Shown: positions 7,400 through 16,028, counted from the first letter of the stretch. The stretch is DNA of 40,360 nt from UKL13-2 sp043773745 (GCA_043773745.1 JAYVEV010000147.1:1-40360); one strand, 5' to 3'. Translations and numbers: made by a program. The notes: generated from the sequence alone by a model not told the origin.

Positions 7400-9580
7400 A
7401 TGATGAAAAATAATCCACCACACACTGTTTCTGGCAGCCGCTATTATGGTTGCTCAGGCGGGCTTCGCCATCAGCTGCTGATCCCGCTGGCGTTCATGTT
7501 GGCGGCCTCCTTGATGAGTTGCGCGACGCCGCCTGCCAAAGCAATCAAAGGTGCTGCATCGGCAGATGCACCGACCGCGCCTGAAGCGGTGCTACCGCTC
7601 GCCAAACCGGATAGTGCAACGGCGGGCACGGATAGCGGCCGCATTTATCCTGGTACGGGCCAATTTGTTAAGCAACCGACACCTTCGGCGGTTCCCCCGA
7701 AGGGTGGTGAAGAAACCTTCAACCTCAATTTTGAGTCGCAGGATATTCGTGTATTGATCCAATCCATTTTGGGGGACTATTTACGCGAGACTTTCACTAT
7801 TCATCCGCAAGTCACCGGCAATGTCACGATACGTACCTCGCAGCCAGTATCAAAACGTGATCTGATTCCCATGCTTGAAATGTTGTTACGCGATAACGGC
7901 CAAGTGATGGTGCGTGAAGAAGGTATCTATAAAATCCGGCCGCAAACAGTCAGCATGCGCGGCACGGTCAGCCCGCAGGTGGCGGGAACGGCGCCGTTGC
8001 CAAACGGCTATTCGGTGCAGATGGTGCCGCTTAAATTTGTCGGCGCCAAGGATATGCAGCGCATTCTCGAACCCTATGCCATCGATCCGATGGTCTCGGT
8101 GCGCATTGATGAGCCGCGCAATCTGATTATTTTGAGCGGCACGCAGCGTGAGATAAAACACCTGCTCGATATTATCGATATTTTCGATATTGATTTTTTA
8201 TCGGGCTACTCGGTGGGCCTGTTCCCGATGCAGACCGATGTGAAATCATTGTCTGCCGATCTGGATCGCCTGTTTGGGCCGGCCGCACAGGGCACCAGTC
8301 CGCTGGCCGGCATCGTCCGCATTATTCCGATTGAGCGCATGAACGGCTTGCTGGTGGTCAGCACCCAGGCACGCTATCTGGAAGAAGCCAAAAAATGGAT
8401 TGATCGACTCGACAAAGCCGGTGGCTTGGCCGGCGGCATGCGCTTGAATGTCTATCAAGTGCAACATGGCAGAGCGGACAAACTGGCGCAATTGCTCAGC
8501 GATGTTTATGGCAACCGCACTGGCACCTCATCAAGCCCGTCTATCGCACCGGGCCAACGCCCTGCGCAGATCGCCACCGCTCCCGGTCAGCCTGCAACGC
8601 CACAAGCAGCCTTCAATCCCTTCCAAGCCTTGGCGTCGGCGTTTCAGGGCAGCGGCGTTGGGGTTTCACAAAACACCCGCATCATCGCCGACATTGATAA
8701 CAATTCGTTGTTGATCCTATCCTCGCCCTCCGATTTTGAGACTATTCAAAGCGCGCTAAGGCAGCTTGATGTGGCGCGTCGACAGGTAAAAGTAGAGGTG
8801 CTGGTGGCAGAGGTTGCACTCAAGGATGAGCTTAAATACGGCATCGAATGGTTTATCAGCACCCGCAACAACACCGCAGGCGCGTTGCGTAATCCCGGCG
8901 GAACACTGCCGAGCAATGCTACAAAAGTCGGCGAGGTGGCGTCGGCCGTCGGTCTGCAATTGGTCAACTTATCAGGTGCTGGCAATATCCGTGCAGTGTT
9001 GCAGGCATTGGGTGATGACGGTAAATCAACCATTATTTCTACGCCCAACGTGACCGTTCTGGATAACGAAAAAGCCTCGATCAATGTCGGCAAAAAGATT
9101 TCCGTCAGCACCGGCACATCGACGACTACCGGCGGCAGTATTGTCACCTCCACCTCCTATCTCGATACCGGGGTGTTGCTAACAGTGACGCCGCGCATCA
9201 ATGCAGGCGGGCGTGTCACTCTGGAAATCAATCAGGAAGTCAGCTCAGTCACCGGCAATCAGGCGACTAACCCCGATATCAGTACCCGCAAGGCGCAGAC
9301 GGTGGTGAATGTCGCGTCAGGCGAAACCTTGGCGTTAGCGGGACTGATTGCCAAAGAGACCGGTTTTGGTACCAGCGGCGTGCCGCTATTGTCAAAAATC
9401 CCCCTTATCGGCGGGCTGTTTGGTACCCAGTCGTACACCAACAATCGCACGGAGCTGGTGCTGTTGATTACACCGGTGGTGATCAGCAATAACGATGAAG
9501 CCCGTGCCGTGACCGATGAGCTGCGTAAAAAATTGCCGTTATTGGAATCCATTATTCCGCGAGAAAAACCGGCCAACTAA
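7400..9580 (+). CDS. gspD: Type II secretion secretin GspD (outer-membrane lipoprotein)
   Basis: The 726-residue product has the size and order of GspD. A signal peptide ends in a lipobox LMSC with Cys41, after an unusually long n-region of about 24 residues. The N0 domain starts near residue 107 (FNLNFESQDIRVLIQ), N1-N3 follow, and an Ala/Pro/Gln-rich insert lies in N3 at about residues 370-410. The secretin domain occupies roughly residues 490-715, with VPLLSKIPLIGGLFG and TELVLLITPVVI, both hallmark motifs. The protein forms the outer-membrane channel. No gspS pilotin gene was seen in the window, and the lipid anchor may make one unnecessary. It is the last gene of the operon. Confidence 0.97.
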   Translation: MMKNNPPHTVSGSRYYGCSGGLRHQLLIPLAFMLAASLMSCATPPAKAIKGAASADAPTAPEAVLPLAKPDSATAGTDSGRIYPGTGQFVKQPTPSAVPPKGGEETFNLNFESQDIRVLIQSILGDYLRETFTIHPQVTGNVTIRTSQPVSKRDLIPMLEMLLRDNGQVMVREEGIYKIRPQTVSMRGTVSPQVAGTAPLPNGYSVQMVPLKFVGAKDMQRILEPYAIDPMVSVRIDEPRNLIILSGTQREIKHLLDIIDIFDIDFLSGYSVGLFPMQTDVKSLSADLDRLFGPAAQGTSPLAGIVRIIPIERMNGLLVVSTQARYLEEAKKWIDRLDKAGGLAGGMRLNVYQVQHGRADKLAQLLSDVYGNRTGTSSSPSIAPGQRPAQIATAPGQPATPQAAFNPFQALASAFQGSGVGVSQNTRIIADIDNNSLLILSSPSDFETIQSALRQLDVARRQVKVEVLVAEVALKDELKYGIEWFISTRNNTAGALRNPGGTLPSNATKVGEVASAVGLQLVNLSGAGNIRAVLQALGDDGKSTIISTPNVTVLDNEKASINVGKKISVSTGTSTTTGGSIVTSTSYLDTGVLLTVTPRINAGGRVTLEINQEVSSVTGNQATNPDISTRKAQTVVNVASGETLALAGLIAKETGFGTSGVPLLSKIPLIGGLFGTQSYTNNRTELVLLITPVVISNNDEARAVTDELRKKLPLLESIIPREKPAN

Positions 9581-9620
9581 AGGACCGCAGTCAGTTAAGC
9601 ATTCAGCTATTAACGCTCAA

Positions 9621-10553
9621 CTATAAAATCCGCCAACCGTGTTTCTGAAAAAAGCGCACGGCAGATCGAACAAATAGTCCGATATGCCGCCAGCCTTTGC
9701 GCGCGGCTTGTCCGCCACCGTGGACGATTCGGCAGCCTGCCAAGCGGTGAATGGCGGCGAATTGGCTGATGCGATAACTTAAATCAAAATCTTCGAAGTA
9801 CAAGAAAAATTTTGCATCAAACCCGCCTGACTTATCAAGCGCTGCACGGCGTATCAACATGAAACAGCCGCTCACAATTTGCGCATCCGTAATCGGTGCA
9901 TCGTAGGGCAATTCGGCACGGTCATAGGCAGCAAGTCGTTTGGAAAATAAGGCCAGTATCCAAGACGGGGCAAACCCGCGCAGCGCCAGTGTGAGCACCG
10001 TCGGATAGGATTTCACCAGAAACAAGGGTTCGCTGTCTTCGGCCGTGGCAATGGGCGTCACCATCGCGCAATCAATATGCGTGCGTAGGTGTTGAAGCGC
10101 TGCGGTAATCGCCTCACGGTTCAGCGTGACATCCGGGTTCAATACCAAGTGATAGTCCGCTTTATTACAAGCCTCGATGGCGAGATTGTTGCCTCGTCCA
10201 TAACCCACATTGCCGTGCCCGGCGATGGCGGCGGTGTGCAGCCAGACATGCTCCGAGCCGATCCATTTTTGCAGCGAAGCGGTAAATGCCGACGTGGCGG
10301 ACACCGCCTCGTTATCAATCAGCATCACATCCGCGCGGCGCAATTCGCCCTGGGCATGCGCATGCACCAGCGCTTCACGTAACGACAGCAGCGTGGTATC
10401 GAGCCAATCAGGATCGGGGCGATACAACACAATCGAAATGGCGAGATGAGCGGCTGCGGAAGCAGCGGAATCAGGGGGGGCAGAAATGGTGTCGGCAACA
10501 GGCATAATATGAGAATAGCATGCGCATCTTGAGCTGTAGTCATGAAGCGCCAC
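9621..10553 (-). CDS. Family 2 glycosyltransferase (rhamnosyltransferase-like)
   Basis: The protein has up to 310 residues; an in-frame Met at residue 17 (10505) is a possible shorter start. It has a GT-A fold: ISIVLYRPDPDWL at the start, NVGYGRGNNLAIE, the NPDV motif that replaces DxD in rhamnosyltransferase-like members, and late FLYFEDFDLSYRI with the acidic ED. It would transfer a sugar from a nucleotide donor onto a surface polysaccharide or lipopolysaccharide in the cytoplasm. It converges with gspD and is divergent from the DUF4254 gene. Donor and acceptor cannot be read from the sequence. Confidence 0.85.
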   Translation of the reverse strand: MALHDYSSRCACYSHIMPVADTISAPPDSAASAAAHLAISIVLYRPDPDWLDTTLLSLREALVHAHAQGELRRADVMLIDNEAVSATSAFTASLQKWIGSEHVWLHTAAIAGHGNVGYGRGNNLAIEACNKADYHLVLNPDVTLNREAITAALQHLRTHIDCAMVTPIATAEDSEPLFLVKSYPTVLTLALRGFAPSWILALFSKRLAAYDRAELPYDAPITDAQIVSGCFMLIRRAALDKSGGFDAKFFLYFEDFDLSYRISQFAAIHRLAGCRIVHGGGQAARKGWRHIGLFVRSAVRFFQKHGWRIL

Positions 10554-10618
10554 GGCGTCATAGCCCGTGCATGTGATTGAAAAAATGAATTACCACCCAA
10601 ACACGAAGGTCATTTCTG

Positions 10619-11236
10619 TTGGATATCCCGGACGCAGCCAGCCTCATTGAATTTCATGATTCATGCCTCGCCACACCGCAGTGGGGCCATTCCTTGCCGG
10701 TCAAATTCAGCGCAAGCGAATCACCCATTTGGCATTGGCTCGAAACCAATCACCGCTTTAACAGCATGCTGTGGGATGAAGAAGATTTGGCGCGTCGCCG
10801 TGAAGTGGCGGATAGTGAAATTGCATTGAATAAACGACACATCGACTGCTTTAATCAGAAGCGTAACGATGCGGTTGAACGCATTGACGATATTATTTTG
10901 CAGGCACTAGCCGATACGCTAAACTCTGCAGCCCGACTGCATTCAGAAACAGCCGGGATGATGATGGATCGGCTCTCCATCCTGGCGCTGAAAATCAACG
11001 CGATGCGTGCGCAAACGGTGCGTGCCGATGTTGAATCAACACATATTGCCGCATGCAGTGAGAAACTCGCGCGTCTCAATGAACAGCGCCGCGATTTGGC
11101 GCAGTGCCTTGATAGTTTGCTGGCCGATTGCCAAGCCGGCCGCGCGCGCTACAAAATTTACCGTCAATTCAAAATGTACAACGACCCGGCGTTGAATCCG
11201 CAAATTTACCAAGCAGGCAATAATGCCGATGCCTAG
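10619..11236 (+). CDS. DUF4254 family protein
   Basis: The 205-residue product has the DUF4254 pattern: NHRFNSMLWDEEDLARRR near residue 44, then a long alpha-helical body (RNDAVERIDDI, LNSAARLHSETAGMMMDRLSIL). The frame has no ATG start. TTG 10619 is chosen because an AAGG lies about ten bases upstream and an in-frame TGA at 10586-10588 closes the frame behind it. Function is unknown. The family is often found beside glycosyltransferases, as here between a GT2 and a GT9 gene. That supports a link to surface glycan synthesis, by inference only. Confidence 0.8.
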   Translation: MDIPDAASLIEFHDSCLATPQWGHSLPVKFSASESPIWHWLETNHRFNSMLWDEEDLARRREVADSEIALNKRHIDCFNQKRNDAVERIDDIILQALADTLNSAARLHSETAGMMMDRLSILALKINAMRAQTVRADVESTHIAACSEKLARLNEQRRDLAQCLDSLLADCQAGRARYKIYRQFKMYNDPALNPQIYQAGNNADA

Positions 11237-11238
11237 TA

Positions 11239-11279
11239 AGCGATTGCTGGGTTAGAAAGTACCTATTGCAGCAATCGCT
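11239..11279. terminator. 11-bp perfect hairpin between convergent genes
   Basis: AGCGATTGCTG at 11239-11249 is exactly complementary to CAGCAATCGCT at 11269-11279, with a 19-base loop. It lies between the stops of two convergent genes; the right arm is inside the last codons of the family 9 transferase. There is no T tract, so intrinsic termination is not assured. It may work as a bidirectional 3'-end or RNA-stabilising hairpin. Confidence 0.5.
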
Positions 11280-12279
11280 CCAGACGCTCAAATACAGCAG
11301 TGTCACTCAATTCATTGACATTTTTTGGTGCATCTAAAAATTCCACACGCGCACCCAGTGGCCCCCACTGAACGGGGCTGGGCAGCACAGTGGAGTCCGC
11401 AAACAAGCCCAGCACCCCGCCCGGGCTCGCCGCTGCAAAATGCATCAGGCCGCTATCCGGAATCAACGATGTGCGTGCCCGCCAGATCAAGCCAATCGCC
11501 TCTTTCAGCGGGCCGCGAAACGGGATGATGTAAGGTAGCTTGGCATCCAGTACTGGCTGCGCAATATCATCATCGCCACGGTACAAAGGATTATCCGGTT
11601 TGCCGGGGGTCCAAATAAATACCGTCGACAGTCCGTGGTGTTCATGCATCCATTTTGCCCACGACAATATTTGTTGCGTGGTCGGTTGCACCTCATGATC
11701 ACGCGCGCCGATACCGAGCAGCCAATATTTTTTCGCGGTGATCGATTGTGCACTCAGCCATTGATCCGCAAACTGCAGCGCGAAGGCCGGCGGCTGATAT
11801 TCCGGCAGCGGTAAAGTGGCAGGCAATGCGATACCGAGCGGCGATAGATGACTGGCAATCCTAAGCGCCTCATGGTCAGCCTCATTTACCGTCTGCGGGT
11901 CAGTCAGACGCGCCTGCCATTTGGGCGAAGTGGTATAGGCAATCGTTTTTTTCGCGCCCACATGCAAGGCCCGCTCAATGGCGCGCGGTGATTCCTGCCC
12001 GCCCGCAGCAATCGCCACATCAAAACGCTCTCGCTTGAGCTTCCAGAATAGCGCCGGCAGCCGAAACGCCGCGCCAAAATCAATTCGCTTGCCGGTTCGC
12101 ACGCGGCCATAAACCCAGCGCTTATCGATACACGCATTATCCTTAACCACCCAGGCGCTGTAGTCACTCGCCAGCAAATGAATCTCGGCATCAGGCCAAG
12201 CAGTCCTGAGAATGCGCAGCATCGGCGTGGTCAGCAACAGATCGCCCAATTTGTCACGCTTGATGATGAGGATTTTCAG
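11263..12279 (-). CDS. Family 9 glycosyltransferase (heptosyltransferase-like), CTG start
   Basis: From CTG 12279 the protein is 338 residues and begins MKILIIKRDKLGDLLLTTPML, the normal start of ADP-heptose:LPS heptosyltransferases. A shorter frame from TTG 12249 would delete the first beta strand. In-frame TAA at 12289-12291 leaves only GGT, GCC, ATT and CTG upstream, and AAGG ends seven bases before CTG. The rest has the GT-B pattern, including FRGPLKEAIGLIWRAR and a SLIPDSGLMHFAAA donor-site motif. It would transfer heptose or a related sugar to lipopolysaccharide at the inner face of the membrane. The non-standard start is unusual; ATT 12282 is the other possibility. Confidence 0.87.
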   Translation of the reverse strand: MKILIIKRDKLGDLLLTTPMLRILRTAWPDAEIHLLASDYSAWVVKDNACIDKRWVYGRVRTGKRIDFGAAFRLPALFWKLKRERFDVAIAAGGQESPRAIERALHVGAKKTIAYTTSPKWQARLTDPQTVNEADHEALRIASHLSPLGIALPATLPLPEYQPPAFALQFADQWLSAQSITAKKYWLLGIGARDHEVQPTTQQILSWAKWMHEHHGLSTVFIWTPGKPDNPLYRGDDDIAQPVLDAKLPYIIPFRGPLKEAIGLIWRARTSLIPDSGLMHFAAASPGGVLGLFADSTVLPSPVQWGPLGARVEFLDAPKNVNELSDTAVFERLERLLQ

Positions 12280-12455
12280 AATGGCACCTTATGTTTTTAT
12301 GCTTGGTGCTGGCATTGTATGACGAGTTTTTGCGTGCGGCTTGAAGATGTATGAGATCACGCTCGATTATTTTAATATTTCACTTCAGACGAATGAAATG
12401 AGCTTCAGGAAACGGTAAATAATGAAGTCTGACGCTATATATGACCCTGAGTCCA

Positions 12456-12836
12456 TTACGCATGCTCCCAGCAGACAAAGCGAGCATTGTCTGTGCAGCC
12501 CATTGCCTTAATTACCTGCTCATCTTTGAAGCCAGGAAATTTTACTGGGTATTGCTCAAGCATTTCAGGGTCTCCGGTCGCACCTTGCGGATAGGCAACA
12601 CGCTTGTCTTGGCCCTCCAAAAGCCACCAGACATCAGCGCCCCATGGGCCACTGTCATTGGTTTCGATGACAATGCGCAAGACAGAACCCCAATCGATTG
12701 ACTGAATCTCGCCTTTTGGATACCGAACGGTAACGCCTTCGTCGCTGAAGGAAACGACCACATGGCGCTCAAACATGACGGCGTCGTGGCGCTTCTGTTG
12801 CTTTCTTTTCCACCAAGCGATGAGGGACTTCAACAT
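12456..12836 (-). CDS. Small hypothetical protein
   Basis: This 126-residue protein is not recognised. After a basic start (WWKRKQQKRH) come beta-strand-like segments: HVVVSFSDEGVTVRYPKGEI, then VLRIVIETNDSGPWGADVWWLLEG. The pattern of strands ending in a helix (DPEMLEQYPVKF) is reminiscent of small bacterial PH-like or immunity-type folds, but no catalytic motif is visible. It lies 17 bases after the antitoxin gene on the same strand and may be cotranscribed. No function is proposed. Confidence 0.65.
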   Translation of the reverse strand: MLKSLIAWWKRKQQKRHDAVMFERHVVVSFSDEGVTVRYPKGEIQSIDWGSVLRIVIETNDSGPWGADVWWLLEGQDKRVAYPQGATGDPEMLEQYPVKFPGFKDEQVIKAMGCTDNARFVCWEHA

Positions 12837-12853
12837 GGATTCTAATGTCCGAG

Positions 12854-13129
12854 CTAGGAAGCGCGCCGTTTTGTAGTGCGTCTGCTTGGGCGAGATGTTA
12901 GGGCTTGGGCATCGACGTAAGCATCAAGCAGCCGACGAATCATGCGCTGGTACTGCGTTTGATGTTTAGTGGCCTCAGACTTGAAAAACTCGAGGCTCTT
13001 CTTGCTCGGTACCAACGTGACTTTCACGCCTTCTTCACGAAAAGCCAGATCGGCTGGAGAAGGAAGAAGGTCTGGAACTACTTGGGCCCTGCCTAGCGGT
13101 TCATCGGTGTATTTTATTCTCGCGCTCAT
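12854..13129 (-). CDS. CopG/BrnA-like antitoxin, orphan
   Basis: The 91-residue product has the features of a ribbon-helix-helix type antitoxin: a basic tail, and a KVTLVPSKKSLEFFKSEA strand-helix followed by QYQRMIRRLLDAYVDA. This is the arrangement of antitoxins partnered with small RNase-type toxins. The start overlaps an upstream frame that ends in a toxin-like C-terminus, the usual toxin-first order. An intact toxin is absent, so the antitoxin is an orphan. Autoregulation of its own promoter is likely for this family but no operator was identified. Confidence 0.72.
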   Translation of the reverse strand: MSARIKYTDEPLGRAQVVPDLLPSPADLAFREEGVKVTLVPSKKSLEFFKSEATKHQTQYQRMIRRLLDAYVDAQALTSRPSRRTTKRRAS

Positions 13130-13202
13130 AGATTGCCTTTCCTTTGCGCCAATACCCAGCGCCGATGATTCGATAACCGAGGCGCGATTTTTGAGAAGTT
13201 CC
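13101..13202 (-). pseudogene. Remnant of a small toxin gene (C-terminus only)
   Basis: After an in-frame TAG at 13203-13205 this frame has 33 codons before TGA, and contains RIIGAGYWRKGKAIYEREN near its end. That looks like the C-terminus of a small BrnT-type or related toxin. It overlaps the antitoxin start by 29 bases, as toxin-antitoxin pairs often do. No start codon or N-terminal part survives; the next gene on the strand ends at 13253. The exact toxin family is uncertain. Confidence 0.5.
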
Positions 13203-13252
13203 CTACTGTTGATGGGTAGTATGTATTCGGAGGTTTGGCGAATGCAGCTTCA

Positions 13253-13999
13253 TCAATGCACACCGATCAGGCCTGGGGCGACGGCGTTCCACCAGCCCGA
13301 ACGTGCGATCCAGGCGCTAGAAACCTGCAATGGCAGCAGGAGCGCGATGCAGGTGAGCGTTGCCGGATGCAGCTTGCCGAGTGTGCGCCAGTCAAACACA
13401 GCGAGGGCAATCAGGAACGGGTCCATCACCAGATAGACCGCGATGTCGAGGAAGAGCGGGTCGAGGCCGGGCAATTTCAGGGTCCAACGCGTCGCCGCTG
13501 GTGCCGCGAGGCACAGCGCCGCGACGAAGACCAGCCGCCTGTGCCATTCCTTGTTGCGAGCAACGAGTACGATGGCGGCAACCATCAGTACCGTGAACAG
13601 TGCGATGTCCACGAGGTTGAACCAAGTGACCTCGTAGGGACTCGCGGCACCTGCTGCGATGCGACGCTCGGCGCCCCGCTGCGCCATCCAGATGCCGAGT
13701 GGGATCATCGCGCCGGTCAGCGCGAACCCCGCCAGACCGATTTCCCGGTGCCGAGCAATCTGGCCTCTAGCGACTAGCTGGGTCTGCCAGACGTAGAGAC
13801 CGAACCAGGTGAAGAAGGCGAGGCCGTGCAGGTGGTGCAGCGTGTGAAACGTTCCTGAGCCGGTTAAGACTGGAAGGTAGTAGGTCAGCGGAAAACTGAG
13901 CACCACGATCGCCGCCATGATGACGGCGGACCGCGCAAAAAATTGCGGACGCCGACTGTGCGCTGAGGCCAATGTGGCGCTGATGGCTTCAGAACTCAT
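13253..13999 (-). CDS. Seven-helix membrane protein of unknown function
   Basis: The 248-residue product has seven hydrophobic segments, roughly at residues 20-45, 53-77, 84-107, 125-149, 151-171, 180-203 and 208-230. A cluster of histidines, FHTLHHLHG, sits at the edge of the second segment, and HREIG follows the loop; such positions could bind a metal or haem but this is not shown. Codon use is richer in G and C than in the flanking genes, suggesting acquisition by transfer. The family is unknown to me, apart from a general resemblance to DUF2306-like proteins. It stands alone in its orientation block beside the toxin remnant. Confidence 0.75.
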   Translation of the reverse strand: MSSEAISATLASAHSRRPQFFARSAVIMAAIVVLSFPLTYYLPVLTGSGTFHTLHHLHGLAFFTWFGLYVWQTQLVARGQIARHREIGLAGFALTGAMIPLGIWMAQRGAERRIAAGAASPYEVTWFNLVDIALFTVLMVAAIVLVARNKEWHRRLVFVAALCLAAPAATRWTLKLPGLDPLFLDIAVYLVMDPFLIALAVFDWRTLGKLHPATLTCIALLLPLQVSSAWIARSGWWNAVAPGLIGVH

Positions 14000-14123
14000 A
14001 CGGCACCTCTGCCTTTAGTTGTGCACATTACATGACATTGATTGCTCAGGACATAGTTGAGAGCGTAGGCGAAGCACATCAGAAATTTTTTCAGGACCAA
14101 CAATCTTCGTGGTTTAAATAAAT

Positions 14124-15785
14124 TTATGGCTGAACCGGCGTAAAACCAGCAGGTGCGGTGCCGGCATTATCAACCACGGTGGGGGCAGCGCCATTGGGGT
14201 TCATCAACCAGAGCGTGAGCGTGCCATTGGGGCGCAGCCATACGATATCGTTCACGCCATCGCCGTTGAAATCACCCGCAGCATAAAATTGCCAGGTGGC
14301 ATCCGCAGTCGGCAACGAGAAAGTGGTGGCGGCAATCACAAGATCGCTGGCTGTACACGACACATTGGGATCATCAGGATTCACCAGCGATGGCGGCAGT
14401 GGCAGGTCATTGGCATTCAGCGAGATCAGTTTCATTTCGCCAGTCGAAAAATTGCGAAACAAAATATCGCCGCGCGCACGGCCCGTGAAATCGGCGAGTT
14501 TCAATGCGCTATAGCCCGTTGGCACAGTGCCCGCGCTGAAGTTTGCACAGGTACGATTCGCGGTCGCCATCAATGCGCGGATGGCGCCTTCGGGGCTGAT
14601 GTAAACCATGTCAGCCGCACCGTCGCTGTTTAAATCGGCTGCGCCCAATAATTTCCAGCTCAGCGGTGCGCCACCGCGTTTGCGCACCTGTGGCACATCG
14701 GTGTTACTGGTGAACCACAGATACGACACACCCGTATCCCGTGGATCAGGTGCCATATAGCGCCATGCCAAATCGGCTAGGCCATCGCCATCGAGATCGC
14801 CGACAGCCTGAACATCCCAAACCGTTCTTAGCTGGCGAACGATGCGCTGCCTGGTGGGCGAAGCGTCATACCAAAAAATGACATCGCCTTTGTCACCCTG
14901 CGCCATGTTCTGAAAAGCGAGATCGGCTTTGCCGTTGCCGTCAAAATCCGCTACGCCGACCAAGCGATAGTTGGGCCCCGGATCAGCCAGCGATGTAAAT
15001 TGGAAAGTGTTGTTAGCGAGTCGTCCTAGCTGCAACTGGTTGGGCGAGGCCGCGGTTCCGCCAGAACGGACGAGCAACTCATGCTTGCCGTCGCCGTCAA
15101 GATCAACCGCGGCGAGGGGTAATCGGGTCACGGCATTGACGATCGCCAGATTTGATTTTTGAATACTGCCCGATGTCGGAACGCTGATGAGCGGCAAGTC
15201 TGAAAATGTATCGTTGACATATACCCTTTGCAAAGCGGCAACAGCATCGACGACAGCCATGCTGCTTGCGGTTACCTGTCCAAACACGGTGAAGCCGCCG
15301 TTCTGGCTATCAAGATTGGCTGAGTTGTCAGCCAGATTGATAAACCATTCAGATGTTGCGCTGTTCGGATCACCGCCGAGCTTCGCCATCGCAATGGTGC
15401 CGCGCAGGTTTGAGCGGCTGGCGCTGAATTCATTTTTTACCGGTGCACTTTTGGGGATAGTCACTACGGTATTCAGCGTGCCATCATATGTATAGCCGCC
15501 GCCCTGAATAATAAAGCCCGGCACGCTGCGATGAAAAAATGAGCTGTTATAGGCTCCGCTTTTCATATAGTTGAGAAAATTCGCCACGGTAAACGGCGCG
15601 GCCGAATCAAACAACACCACATCGATTGCGCCGAGCGCTGTTTGCATGCGGACCGTGGTGGCGTGGCTATGCGTTGGCATAGCAAGCACGAACATGAACG
15701 CGAATGCTGAGGCCAGTGAGAGCAAAAATTGTTGGCTGCGGCGTTTATTGAAATTGGCGGTGCTGATGGCTAAGGCTAAAATCAT
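14124..15785 (-). CDS. Secreted cyclophilin-type peptidyl-prolyl isomerase with FG-GAP/VCBS-like repeats
   Basis: The 553-residue protein has a long signal peptide, with likely cleavage after residue 42 (HSHA). Residues about 44-215 are a cyclophilin domain: VRMQTALGAIDVVLFD, SSFFHRSVPGFIIQGG, SEWFINLADN and GFTVFGQVT are standard. The other half has at least five Asp-rich repeats (DLDGDGKHEL, DFDGNGKADL, DLDGDGLADL, DLNSDGAADM, DFNGDGVNDI) plus one degenerate copy. These are FG-GAP/VCBS-like calcium-binding blades. The likely role is a periplasmic or exported isomerase that folds or anchors proteins; the substrate is unknown. The fusion is unusual. No partner gene lies close by. Confidence 0.88.
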   Translation of the reverse strand: MILALAISTANFNKRRSQQFLLSLASAFAFMFVLAMPTHSHATTVRMQTALGAIDVVLFDSAAPFTVANFLNYMKSGAYNSSFFHRSVPGFIIQGGGYTYDGTLNTVVTIPKSAPVKNEFSASRSNLRGTIAMAKLGGDPNSATSEWFINLADNSANLDSQNGGFTVFGQVTASSMAVVDAVAALQRVYVNDTFSDLPLISVPTSGSIQKSNLAIVNAVTRLPLAAVDLDGDGKHELLVRSGGTAASPNQLQLGRLANNTFQFTSLADPGPNYRLVGVADFDGNGKADLAFQNMAQGDKGDVIFWYDASPTRQRIVRQLRTVWDVQAVGDLDGDGLADLAWRYMAPDPRDTGVSYLWFTSNTDVPQVRKRGGAPLSWKLLGAADLNSDGAADMVYISPEGAIRALMATANRTCANFSAGTVPTGYSALKLADFTGRARGDILFRNFSTGEMKLISLNANDLPLPPSLVNPDDPNVSCTASDLVIAATTFSLPTADATWQFYAAGDFNGDGVNDIVWLRPNGTLTLWLMNPNGAAPTVVDNAGTAPAGFTPVQP

Positions 15786-16028
15786 GGGGGTCTTTGGTAA
15801 TTGAGCGTGTGAGGTGATCGCTAATGAGATGAACGATTATAGTACGGCGGATGAGTTGAATTGATGAGCCAAGCTGGACGAAACTTGTATTTTTTTGTGG
15901 CCTGAAGGGTTACAGAACGGTGGATCAACTCGCGGAGTCGCAAACGCCTAGGTTAACAGTCAGGAGTTGGCCTAAACGGTCTACACTAGCCGCCATCAGC
16001 CAACCACAAAATACGAGACAAACAGGAT

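Noticed and set aside
1..9580. Type IV pilus operon
   Set aside because: The order and the GspG, GspK, GspM and secretin features fit type II secretion better.
11263..12249. TTG at 12249 as start of the family 9 transferase
   Set aside because: It would remove the first strand of the fold, while CTG 12279 gives the standard N-terminus with a better ribosome-binding site.
12854..13252. Integron attC or insertion sequence end near the toxin remnant
   Set aside because: A GTTAGGG lies near 12900 but does not fit the attC core, and no inverted ends or transposase were found.
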